Source: Paenibacillus phyllosphaerae
Lineage (GTDB): Bacteria; Bacillota; Bacilli; Paenibacillales; Paenibacillaceae
Assembly: GCF_014192105.1 (NCBI RefSeq)
Contig: NZ_JACHXK010000026.1
Coordinates: 1-64,000 of the forward strand
DNA length: 64,000 nt
Direction: 5' to 3'
This document shows, in pieces, positions 17,517-24,507 of this stretch. Numbering within the stretch: position 1 is the first letter of the stretch; every line of letters starts with the position of its first letter. The translations under genes and the position numbers were made by a program. The notes beneath the pieces are model-generated. The model saw only the letters and a list, made by a program, of their open reading frames with translations, had not been told where the DNA came from and did not search any database.

Positions 17517-18371
17517 ATGAAAATTTATGAGAAAGCCCCGGCCAAAATCAATTTGCTGCTGGACGTGCTCCGCAAGCGCGAGGATGGCTTCCATGAAGTA
17601 GAGATGATTATGACGATGGTGGATTTGGCCGATCGTCTCGAGATGGAGGAGCTGCCGCGGGACAGCATTATGATCTCCTCGCAGGCGGGTTACATCCCTC
17701 TTGACGAGAAGAACCTGGCGTTCCAGGCGGCCAAGCTGATTAAGGACCGGTATGATGTGCGCAAGGGCGTGTACATCCACCTGGATAAGAAAATTCCGGT
17801 AGCCGCAGGTCTTGCAGGCGGCAGCAGCGATGCGGCAGCGACGCTGCGGGGGTTGAACCGGCTGTGGGGGCTTAATATCCCGCAGGACGAGCTGTGCAAG
17901 CTCGGGGCAGAGCTGGGCTCGGATGTCCCATTCTGCGTCACAGGAGGGACGGCGCTTGCGACGGGACGCGGCGAGAGGCTCGAGCGGATCGACAACCCGC
18001 CGCAGTGCTGGGTGGTGCTGGCCAAGCCGCCGATCAATGTATCGACCGCCGATGTGTACGGCCGGTTCCGCGTATCGGATATCAAGGAGCATCCTTCGAC
18101 CGCAGCGATGCTGGGCGCAATTAGCCGCGGATCGTTCTCCGATATTTGCGGCAATCTCGGCAATGTGTTGGAGAGCGTAACGCTCGGCCTCTATCCGGAG
18201 GTGCTGCAGTTGAAGGAAAGCATGGAACGCCTGGGAGCGGACGGCGTGCTCATGTCCGGAAGCGGCCCAACCGTTTTTGGCTTGGTTAGCAAGGAAGCGA
18301 AGGTTTCCCGGATCTATAATGGGCTGCGCGGATTCTGCAAAGAAGTGTATGTGGTAAGAATGCTAACATGA
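17517..18371 (+). CDS. ispE: 4-diphosphocytidyl-2-C-methyl-D-erythritol kinase
   Basis: A 284-residue GHMP kinase that phosphorylates CDP-ME in the MEP route to isoprenoids. The N-terminal [13 protein letters not shown] is the family substrate-binding motif. The ATP-binding loop [20 protein letters not shown] is near residues 92-111. The C-terminal [11 protein letters not shown] near residue 249 is GHMP motif 3. The ATG has GGGTGA about ten bases upstream. Position between sspF and purR is conserved in Bacillales. Confidence 0.97.
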   Translation: MKIYEKAPAKINLLLDVLRKREDGFHEVEMIMTMVDLADRLEMEELPRDSIMISSQAGYIPLDEKNLAFQAAKLIKDRYDVRKGVYIHLDKKIPVAAGLAGGSSDAAATLRGLNRLWGLNIPQDELCKLGAELGSDVPFCVTGGTALATGRGERLERIDNPPQCWVVLAKPPINVSTADVYGRFRVSDIKEHPSTAAMLGAISRGSFSDICGNLGNVLESVTLGLYPEVLQLKESMERLGADGVLMSGSGPTVFGLVSKEAKVSRIYNGLRGFCKEVYVVRMLT

Positions 18372-18385
18372 ACCGGACGTTCTTC

Positions 18386-18415
18386 TTGATTAAATCCGTA
18401 TAAAAATGGTATATT
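18386..18415 (+). promoter_or_regulatory. Candidate sigma-A promoter of purR
   Basis: TTGATT at 18386-18391 and TATATT at 18410-18415 with an 18-bp spacer, upstream of the GTG start at 18455. Confidence 0.5.
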
Positions 18416-18436
18416 GTCTTTATATTATTCGGATTT
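18392..18436 (+). promoter_or_regulatory. PurBox-like pair upstream of purR
   Basis: ATTATTCGGATTT at 18424-18436 matches 12 of 13 positions of the inverted PurBox (AWWGTTCGGWWWT). AAATCCGTATAAA at 18392-18404 is a poorer forward PurBox, overlapping the promoter. The 19-base gap is near the 16-17 bases usual for PurR sites. Autoregulation of purR is inferred. Confidence 0.45.
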
Positions 18437-18454
18437 AGCTGGGGGAGGATAGCT

Positions 18455-19291
18455 GTGAAGAAATTAAAACGAAGTGCTAGGCTTGTGGAGATGACACAAT
18501 ATCTGCTCAATCGCCCCCATACGTTAATTTCGTTGACAGCCTTTGCCGACCGCTATCAATCTGCCAAGTCGTCCATCAGTGAAGACCTCGCGATTATTAA
18601 AGAGGTGTTCGAAGAAGAGGGCTTAGGCGAACTGCATACGTTGGCAGGAGCAGCGGGCGGAGTAAAATATACGCCAAAAATGAACGTCGATGAAGCGAAA
18701 AAGATTATGGAAAGCGTATGCCGCCAGCTGGAGCAGCCGGAGAGGGTGCTTCCGGGCGGATATTTGTATATGACCGATATGCTGGGCCAGCCTGGCCTGC
18801 TCGCGGATATCGGCCGTATGTTCGCGACTGCATTCGCGTCCAAGGATATCGATGTCATTATGACGGTAGAGACCAAGGGCATTCCGCTCGCTTACGCAAC
18901 CGCTGCATGCATGAATTTGCCGGTGGTGATCGTACGGCGGGATAACAAGGTAACGGAAGGTTCGGCCGTGAGCATTAACTATGTGTCGGGCTCGAACAAA
19001 CGGATTCAGACGATGTCGCTGGCCAGACGCGCGCTCAAGGAGCAATCCCGCGTGCTGATCATTGACGACTTCATGAAGGCCGGCGGGACGATTCAAGGCA
19101 TGATGGATCTGTTGCATGAATTTAATGCTCATGTGGCTGGGGTTGGCGTATTCGTCGAGTCCGGTGAACTGGAGAGCGAAGATCGCCTGTTTGAGGATTA
19201 CGTCTCGCTTGCGAAGCTAACGGCGGTCGATCTGAAGACGAAGCAGACGACGATCGTGCTGGGCAATTTTTTTGACAACCCGCAGACGTAA
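18455..19291 (+). CDS. purR: Purine operon repressor PurR
   Basis: A 278-residue repressor. Residues 1-75 form a winged-helix DNA-binding domain (SARLVEMTQYLLNRP at the start). The rest is a phosphoribosyltransferase-like domain with the PRPP-binding loop VLIIDDFMKAGGTIQG near residue 198. In Bacillales PurR represses purine genes and PRPP relieves repression. GTG start with GGGGGAGGA upstream. It lies upstream of ridA and spoVG as in B. subtilis. A PurBox-like pair before the gene suggests autoregulation. Confidence 0.96.
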   Translation: MKKLKRSARLVEMTQYLLNRPHTLISLTAFADRYQSAKSSISEDLAIIKEVFEEEGLGELHTLAGAAGGVKYTPKMNVDEAKKIMESVCRQLEQPERVLPGGYLYMTDMLGQPGLLADIGRMFATAFASKDIDVIMTVETKGIPLAYATAACMNLPVVIVRRDNKVTEGSAVSINYVSGSNKRIQTMSLARRALKEQSRVLIIDDFMKAGGTIQGMMDLLHEFNAHVAGVGVFVESGELESEDRLFEDYVSLAKLTAVDLKTKQTTIVLGNFFDNPQT

Positions 19292-19310
19292 TCGATAACA
19301 GACAGAAGGA

Positions 19311-19340
19311 AGACGCGCGGGAGTGAAGCGCGTCTTTTTT
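19311..19340 (+). terminator. Rho-independent terminator after purR
   Basis: A perfect 8-bp stem (AGACGCGC with GCGCGTCT) with 9-nt loop, then TTTTT. Confidence 0.88.
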
Positions 19341-19440
19341 GTATGCAATGTGAAGGTGAAGGTCGTGTTACCTTTGCCTAAACTTGTCAGAAGAATGTAA
19401 GATAAGAGAAGAAGACGAAACCTTGAAGGAGGCAATACCC

Positions 19441-19836
19441 GTGTCCAAACAGCAACCGCAATCTGTAGCAACCGAACAAGCACCGGCAGCAATCGGCCCT
19501 TATTCCCAAGCGATGAAGCTTGGCAATCTGCTCTTCACCTCCGGCCAAATCCCGCTCACGCCAGCAGGCGAATTAGTGGAAGGCGGCGTAGAGGAGCAGA
19601 CCCATCAAGTGTTCCGAAACCTTGAAGCGGTGCTGGCGGCAGCAGGCGCGACGTTCGCCGACGTCGTCAAAGCGACGGTATTCATTAAGGATATGAACCA
19701 GTTCGCAGCGATCAACGCGATCTATGCTTCGTACTTCGGCGACCATAAACCGGCACGTTCGACGGTAGAGGTAGCAAGGCTGCCGAAGGACGTACTTGTC
19801 GAAATCGAACTAATCGCATCGATTAGCGTCGAATAG
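19441..19836 (+). CDS. ridA: RidA family enamine/imine deaminase (YabJ)
   Basis: A 131-residue protein of the YjgF/YER057c/UK114 family that hydrolyses reactive 2-aminoacrylate and other enamines from PLP enzymes. The signature [10 protein letters not shown] near residues 16-25 and the catalytic Arg in [13 protein letters not shown] near residue 108 are present. Start GTG 19441 is chosen because GAAGGAGG lies eight bases upstream and it gives the family length; a longer frame from 19384 has no such site. YabJ also has a role in purR-linked regulation and wall stress in Bacillus relatives, inferred from the neighbourhood. Confidence 0.95.
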   Translation: MSKQQPQSVATEQAPAAIGPYSQAMKLGNLLFTSGQIPLTPAGELVEGGVEEQTHQVFRNLEAVLAAAGATFADVVKATVFIKDMNQFAAINAIYASYFGDHKPARSTVEVARLPKDVLVEIELIASISVE

Positions 19837-19898
19837 AATCGAAAAAGTTTTGAATAGAAAAAATATTTATAAAATAGCCGTTAAATTTCCAAAATCAT

Positions 19899-19926
19899 GA
19901 AGGATTTTGAAAGGCTGCGTGGAAAT
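19899..19926 (+). promoter_or_regulatory. Candidate sigma-H promoter of spoVG
   Basis: GAAGGATTT at 19899-19907 fits the -35 RnAGGAWWW, and GTGGAAAT at 19919-19926 is one base from the -10 RnnGAAT, with the expected 11-bp spacer. An AT-rich stretch lies just upstream, as at B. subtilis spoVG, where AbrB binds. Confidence 0.55.
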
Positions 19927-19965
19927 ATACAGCAAGTCTTTGAAAGGCAAAGGTGGTGAACACAT

Positions 19966-20250
19966 ATGCAAATTACCGATGTCAGACTCCGCCGTGTAAA
20001 TTCCGAAGGTCGCATGAAAGCCATCGCGTCCATCACCATTGACAATGAATTTGTCGTTCACGATATTCGAGTGATCGATGGCAACAATGGTATGTTCGTG
20101 GCTATGCCGAGCAAGCGGACTCCGGATGGAGAATTCCGCGATATCGCGCATCCGATCTCTTCGACTACCCGTGAGAAGATTCAAGCGGCCGTGCTCGCAG
20201 AATACGAGCGCGCAGCAACGGAAGAAGAAGTGATTGAAGAAGGAGCGTAA
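19966..20250 (+). CDS. spoVG: Septation/stage V sporulation regulator SpoVG
   Basis: A 94-residue site-specific nucleic-acid-binding regulator. The sequence [12 protein letters not shown], then [20 protein letters not shown] and [10 protein letters not shown], is highly conserved across Firmicutes. SpoVG affects asymmetric septation, capsule and virulence genes in different hosts and binds RNA and DNA. The ATG follows AAAGGTGG. A sigma-H-like promoter and AT-rich upstream DNA suggest early-sporulation control together with AbrB. A terminator follows at 20373-20404. Confidence 0.97.
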   Translation: MQITDVRLRRVNSEGRMKAIASITIDNEFVVHDIRVIDGNNGMFVAMPSKRTPDGEFRDIAHPISSTTREKIQAAVLAEYERAATEEEVIEEGA

Positions 20251-20372
20251 GTCATGTAAGTGGGGTTTTACGCAGCAGGGTCCGTCATCCTTCACCGGAA
20301 GAGCACTTTGCCTGCAGATTTGCGTCTGATCATAGGGCGCATTCATCGCCCTTCATAATCTTTCGCGGGATC

Positions 20373-20404
20373 AGAGAGCCATGTACTGGCTCTCTTTTCT
20401 TTTG
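20373..20404 (+). terminator. Rho-independent terminator after spoVG
   Basis: A perfect 9-bp stem (AGAGAGCCA with TGGCTCTCT), 5-nt loop, then TTTCTTTTGG. Confidence 0.88.
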
Positions 20405-20504
20405 GGTAGGAATAAGCTATATTCAGTAGAGCGTTGTATTGACTGCGGAAGAATCGTTCGACTTATAGCGAATTATTCCTATTGTTTCAGGAGGGATCCC
20501 AATC

Positions 20505-21899
20505 GTGAAAGTGATGGCAATCGTGCTTGCGGCTGGACAGGGCAAGCGGATGAAATCCAAATTGTATAAAGTACTTCATCCCGTATGCGGCAAACCTATG
20601 GTAGGCCATGTGCTGCAGACGGTCAAAGAAGCGGCGTGCGAGCGTACCGTCGTCGTTGTCGGCCATGGTGCCGAAGCTGTGCAAGCCTATGTAGGCAATG
20701 GCGCGGAATTCGTGCTGCAAGCGCAGCAGCTGGGCACCGGGCATGCGGTCCGACAGGCAGAGTCGCTGCTGGTAGAAGAGGAAGGCACGACCGTAATTCT
20801 GTACGGTGACACTCCATTGGTGACGAGCGGTACGATAAAGGCATTGCTCGAGCTTCATACGGCCAAAGGAGCGGCGGCCACGGTATTGACGGCCGTAGTG
20901 CCGAATCCGCAGGGCCTCGGCCGTATTGTGCGGGGCGAAGACGGCCGCGTGCAGCGTATCGTCGAGCAGAAGGACTGCTCGCCGGAGCAAGCGCAGATTA
21001 CCGAGATTAACACCGGCATGTACTGCTTCGATAATAAGAAGCTGTTCGAGGCGCTGAAGCTCGTGAAGAACGAGAACGCGCAGGGCGAGTATTACCTGAC
21101 CGACGTGCTCGAGATTCTGAAGAATGGCGGCGAGATTGTCGAGGCGTTCATCGCGCCGGATTTCGCGGAAGGCGTAGGCGTTAATGACCGCGTCGGCCTA
21201 GGCGAAGCCGAGCAGCTGATGCGCGCGCGGATCAACCGCCAGCACCAGATTAACGGGGTCACGATCATCGATCCGGCGAACACTTATATTGAAGCGGACG
21301 TCACGATCGGCTCGGATACTGTCATTTATCCGGGCAGTATCCTGCGCGGAAGCACCGACATCGGCGAGGACTGCATCATCGGTCCTGGCGCGGATCTGAC
21401 GAACGCGATCGTGGCGAGCGGCGCAGAAGTGAAGCACTCGGTGATTGCGGACTCTTCGGTCGGCGAGAGCACGTCTGTCGGACCATTCGCGTACGTTCGT
21501 CCGGGCTCGAAGATCGGCGCGAACTGTAAGATCGGCGATTTCGTCGAGCTTAAGAATGCCGAGCTTGGCGACGGATCCAAGGTGTCCCATCTGGCTTACG
21601 TAGGCGATGCCAAAGTAGGCAAAGACGTGAATATCGGCTGCGGCGCGATTACGGTCAACTACGACGGCTTCAACAAGTCGCTCACGGAGATCGGCGACAA
21701 TGCCTTCGTCGGCAGCAACGTCAACCTGATTGCGCCGGTCAAAATCGGCGATGGCGCTTATGTCGTCGCAGGTTCGACCATTACGCATGACGTGCCGTCC
21801 AATGACGTGGCGATCGCTCGCGAGCGCCAAGTGAATAAACCGGGATATGCGGAGAAGCTTCGCGGCCGGGCCAAAGCGAAAAAAGAAAAGAAAGGCTAA
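20505..21899 (+). CDS. glmU: Bifunctional UDP-N-acetylglucosamine pyrophosphorylase / glucosamine-1-phosphate N-acetyltransferase
   Basis: A 464-residue cytosolic enzyme for the last two steps of UDP-GlcNAc synthesis. The N-terminal nucleotidyltransferase has LAAGQGKRMKS near residue 8. A left-handed beta-helix with hexapeptide repeats spans about residues 250-440 and carries the acetyl-CoA site (NVNLIAPVKIGDGAYVVAGS). The GTG start follows AGGAGGGATC. The gene precedes ctc, but prs, which lies between glmU and ctc in B. subtilis, is missing. UDP-GlcNAc feeds peptidoglycan and teichoic-acid synthesis. Confidence 0.97.
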   Translation: MKVMAIVLAAGQGKRMKSKLYKVLHPVCGKPMVGHVLQTVKEAACERTVVVVGHGAEAVQAYVGNGAEFVLQAQQLGTGHAVRQAESLLVEEEGTTVILYGDTPLVTSGTIKALLELHTAKGAAATVLTAVVPNPQGLGRIVRGEDGRVQRIVEQKDCSPEQAQITEINTGMYCFDNKKLFEALKLVKNENAQGEYYLTDVLEILKNGGEIVEAFIAPDFAEGVGVNDRVGLGEAEQLMRARINRQHQINGVTIIDPANTYIEADVTIGSDTVIYPGSILRGSTDIGEDCIIGPGADLTNAIVASGAEVKHSVIADSSVGESTSVGPFAYVRPGSKIGANCKIGDFVELKNAELGDGSKVSHLAYVGDAKVGKDVNIGCGAITVNYDGFNKSLTEIGDNAFVGSNVNLIAPVKIGDGAYVVAGSTITHDVPSNDVAIARERQVNKPGYAEKLRGRAKAKKEKKG

Positions 21900-21907
21900 T
21901 CGCGCTT

Positions 21908-21929
21908 GCGCCAAGCTTCGGCTTGGCGC
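21908..21929 (+). repeat. Stable UUCG hairpin after glmU
   Basis: GCGCCAAGC and GCTTGGCGC pair perfectly over nine bases around a TTCG tetraloop, eight bases after the glmU stop. Without a T tract it is probably a 3'-end stabiliser rather than a terminator. Confidence 0.6.
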
Positions 21930-21965
21930 TTCACTCAAGCGAATGAGCGCCTTAACGATACAAGC

Positions 21966-22016
21966 AGGCGGATGGAATGCCTCGTCGATGACGGGAGCGG
22001 GCCATCCGCCTTTTTT
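21966..22016 (+). terminator. Rho-independent terminator after glmU
   Basis: A stem of about 9 bp (GGCGGATGG with CCATCCGCC) around a 26-base loop, followed by TTTTTT. Confidence 0.75.
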
Positions 22017-22222
22017 GCGCTTAGCTGAGGCGATCCGAGTCGCCGGATCCGGTGAAGTTTGGTTATTTTTGCGCCAAGATGGGTATGAATATATGGAAAT
22101 CACTTGTTACTTACGTGAGATGGACAACCCGCCCGAGTTAAGCATCTTAAAGGCGATAAGCCAGCAGTCAGCAGGTTATGAAGCAATCACGTTCAGCTGA
22201 ACACTTTAGGAGGTTTTCGATT

Positions 22223-22876
22223 ATGGCCATTCCATTCAAAGCGCAAGAGCGAACACTGGGTACAAGCGGTTCCCTGAAACAAATGCGGAAGAGAGGCTAC
22301 ATTCCGGGTATTGTCTATGGCAAGAAGCTAAGCGGTCCGGTTAGCATCGCCGTAGACGAGAAGGAGCTGCAGCAGCTGCTGCGCGGCAATCGCCACGCGC
22401 TGCTCGAGCTTGAGCTGGGCGGAAGCGGCAAGCAGCCGGTCATGCTGACCGATATCCAACGCGATCCGCTGTCGCGCCAGGTGCTGCATGTCGATTTCCA
22501 TCAGGTGAATATGAATGAAGAGATCCGTACGCAGGTTCGTCTGGAGATGATCGGCGATTCGGAAGGCGTACGCGAAGGCGGCATTCTGCAGGCGATGATC
22601 CACGAGCTCGAAATCCATTGTCTGCCGACCGAGATTCCGGATGTGATCGAGATCGACGTGTCCCAGCTGCAGATCGGCCAGAACTTGCTCGTTTACGATC
22701 TTAAGCTGCCGCAGGGCGTAACGACCAAGCTCGATGCAGAGCAGGTCGTAGTGACGATTTTGGCCCCGCAGAAGGAGCTTTCCGCGGAGGAAGCCGAAGA
22801 AGCGGCGATCGAGCAGCATGAGGCGGATGACCGTGCGAAGGAAGCCAATATGGAGGATGTACATACATCTGTCTAA
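22223..22876 (+). CDS. ctc: 50S ribosomal protein L25/general stress protein Ctc
   Basis: A 217-residue member of the bL25 family, long form. The N-terminal domain (about 1-95) binds 5S rRNA in the large subunit; the C-terminal TL5/Ctc domain covers about 100-190, and an acidic Glu/Ala tail ends the protein. In B. subtilis Ctc is a stress protein made under sigma-B. ATG 22223 follows AGGAGGTTTTC. A longer frame from 22178 has no ribosome binding site. prs is absent upstream. A bidirectional terminator follows. Confidence 0.95.
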   Translation: MAIPFKAQERTLGTSGSLKQMRKRGYIPGIVYGKKLSGPVSIAVDEKELQQLLRGNRHALLELELGGSGKQPVMLTDIQRDPLSRQVLHVDFHQVNMNEEIRTQVRLEMIGDSEGVREGGILQAMIHELEIHCLPTEIPDVIEIDVSQLQIGQNLLVYDLKLPQGVTTKLDAEQVVVTILAPQKELSAEEAEEAAIEQHEADDRAKEANMEDVHTSV

Positions 22877-22902
22877 GGGAATAGAAGCTAGGGCTGAAAT
22901 AC

Positions 22903-22937
22903 AACAAGGGCTGCGGATTAGCGCAGCCCTTGTTTTG
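22903..22937. terminator. Terminator between ctc and the convergent small gene
   Basis: A stem of about 13 bp (AACAAGGGCTGCG with CGCAGCCCTTGTT) around GATTAG, then TTTTG on the + strand. On the minus strand the sequence after the stem is also T-rich, so it may end both transcripts. Confidence 0.8.
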
Positions 22938-22986
22938 TCGTTCGGGAAGATAACGATAAAGCGTCTATGCAGGCCGAGGGCGCAAG

Positions 22987-23187
22987 TTAATACCCCGGAC
23001 GAGAGACAAAGGTAAATTGCCTACGATTGTAGAACACATTATTAACCTTAACGAAGACATGGGAGTAGTGTTCGACGAATCCGATGTCGCTGTGCTCCTT
23101 GCCGCAATAAATTTGAACAGGCACATGATGATCGTGATGATCTTGGAACTGAAGATCATGTACAATAAGTTGACCATTGTGATACAT
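22987..23187 (-). CDS. Small His-rich protein of unknown function
   Basis: A 66-residue protein on the minus strand. It starts MYHNGQLIVHDLQFQDHHDH and is rich in His, Tyr and Phe (about nine His), with the motif HDHHVP and one Cys; it has no signal peptide or membrane span. The composition suggests a metal-binding or coat-like protein, but I recognise no family. ATG 23187 is preceded by AAAGGAG ten bases upstream, and a convergent terminator with ctc lies beyond its stop. Those features favour a real gene. Possible mother-cell-type -10 (CATAGTATA) lies upstream on the minus strand but no matching -35 was found. Confidence 0.7.
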   Translation of the reverse strand: MYHNGQLIVHDLQFQDHHDHHVPVQIYCGKEHSDIGFVEHYSHVFVKVNNVFYNRRQFTFVSRPGY

Positions 23188-23392
23188 TAGCAAGCCGCTC
23201 CTTTACTTGATTTTCTTATGTAGGGCAACGTAAGCTGTATCTATACTATGATGACAATTTAGCAGGCCCAATCGTTGCATCGCATTACAAAAAAGTTTAA
23301 AACATTACAAATGAATTACATAAATTTCCTTACACTCCAGAGAGTTCAAATCAGTGAGTGGCAAGGTTGAAAATATGGGAGTGATAAGCAGC

Positions 23393-23953
23393 ATGAAATG
23401 GATTGTCGGACTAGGCAACCCGGGGACAACCTACGCGGGTACCCGCCATAATGTCGGTTTCATGGCCGTCGATTTATTCGCGAAGCGCCACAATATCAGC
23501 GTCACGCAGAGCAAGTGCAAGGCGCTGGTCGGGGAAGGGAATGTCGGGGGCGAGAAGGTCGTATTGATCAAACCGATGACTTACATGAACCTATCAGGCG
23601 AATCCGTGCGCGGCTATATGGACTACTACAAGGCTAGCCTTGAAGATCTGATCGTCGTGTATGACGACCTCGACACCGAGGTAGGCAGAATTCGACTCCG
23701 TTATCAAGGGAGTGCCGGAGGGCATAACGGCATCAAGTCGATTATTGCGCATACCGGGACACAAACCTTCAATCGGGTCCGAATGGGCATTTCGCGTCCG
23801 CAGCCGGGTCGGAATATCGCGGATTACGTACTCGACAACTTCCCGAAGAGCGAGGCGGATAAGCTCGCGTCGATGATTGAGGAAACCTGCGATGCGCTTG
23901 AGTTCGCGCTTGCCAATCCCTTCGAGCGGACGATGGCCAAGTTTAACCGTTAG
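23393..23953 (+). CDS. pth: Peptidyl-tRNA hydrolase
   Basis: A 186-residue enzyme that cleaves peptidyl-tRNA released by stalled ribosomes. The N-terminal GLGNPGTTYAGTRHNVGF holds the catalytic His in RHNVG near residue 21. KPMTYMNLSGESV and GSAGGHNGIKSI are further family motifs. ATG 23393 is chosen because GGGAGTG precedes it and it gives the usual length; a frame from 23354 would add 13 residues. The B. subtilis name is spoVC. The gap from 23188 to 23392 is AT-rich with no other gene seen. Confidence 0.95.
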   Translation: MKWIVGLGNPGTTYAGTRHNVGFMAVDLFAKRHNISVTQSKCKALVGEGNVGGEKVVLIKPMTYMNLSGESVRGYMDYYKASLEDLIVVYDDLDTEVGRIRLRYQGSAGGHNGIKSIIAHTGTQTFNRVRMGISRPQPGRNIADYVLDNFPKSEADKLASMIEETCDALEFALANPFERTMAKFNR

Positions 23954-24008
23954 TTTTGGCGTTTTCCGGGCATACTGAGGGTATAACCCATCCTCAGGAG
24001 GCATAAAT

Positions 24009-24239
24009 ATGGCTGTGAACTACATTTGTCGTCATTGTAAATCGGCAATCGGGTCTATCGACAGCGCCCAAGTGTCGGAACTGCAGCTGGGCTTCCATTT
24101 CTTGACCCTTGAAGAGCGCAGCGATATAATAGCGTATAACCAAAACGGAGATGTGACCGTGAAGGTGGTTTGCGACTACTGCAAGGAAGCGCTGGATGCG
24201 AATCCGGAGCTGCTGCTGGTGGCGAATCCCCTGCAATAA
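24009..24239 (+). CDS. fin: Anti-sigma-F factor Fin (YabK)
   Basis: A 76-residue zinc-ribbon-like protein with CRHC near residue 8 and CDYC near residue 55, the two Cys pairs of the Fin family. Fin is made in the forespore and inhibits sigma-F, helping the switch to sigma-G. It sits between pth and mfd as in B. subtilis. The ATG follows TCAGGAGG. A CTGAGG/CCTCAG inverted repeat directly adjoins the ribosome binding site. A terminator lies at 24269-24300. Confidence 0.93.
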   Translation: MAVNYICRHCKSAIGSIDSAQVSELQLGFHFLTLEERSDIIAYNQNGDVTVKVVCDYCKEALDANPELLLVANPLQ

Positions 24240-24268
24240 GGGCTGCAAGGATGGACGAAGGATGCATA

Positions 24269-24300
24269 GGAGTCTTGGCATGAGGCCGAGGCTCCTTTTG
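24269..24300 (+). terminator. Terminator after fin
   Basis: An 11-bp stem with two G-U pairs (GGAGTCTTGGC with GCCGAGGCTCC) and a 5-nt loop, then TTTT. Confidence 0.75.
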
Positions 24301-24507
24301 TGAACCATTCTCGTAAGTCTTTAATTGCTGACGGCTCAGTGCCAAAGAGAGACTGCCGCATAAGGAATGAATGGCGCCCATTCGAAGGGATAGCGATCAT
24401 TTCGCCTTACTGCTGCGGAAGCAAAATTTAGTTCGTTAATGCGTAAAAGCACTGATGCCATGCAAGATGATAGGCTTTTTGCGTCAATGAAACGGGGTGC
24501 CTGAGGG

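Noticed and set aside
20381-20569. A 62-codon frame with Cys residues spanning the spoVG-glmU gap
   Set aside because: It overlaps a terminator and the glmU start and has no ribosome binding site.
22062-22086. GTTATT-13-GGGTAT resembling a sigma-B promoter before ctc
   Set aside because: The -10 is good but the -35 matches poorly, and sigma-B is not established for this lineage; chance is likely.
22090-22200. A 36-codon frame (stop included) before ctc
   Set aside because: It has no ribosome binding site and no recognisable sequence; it lies in the leader of ctc.
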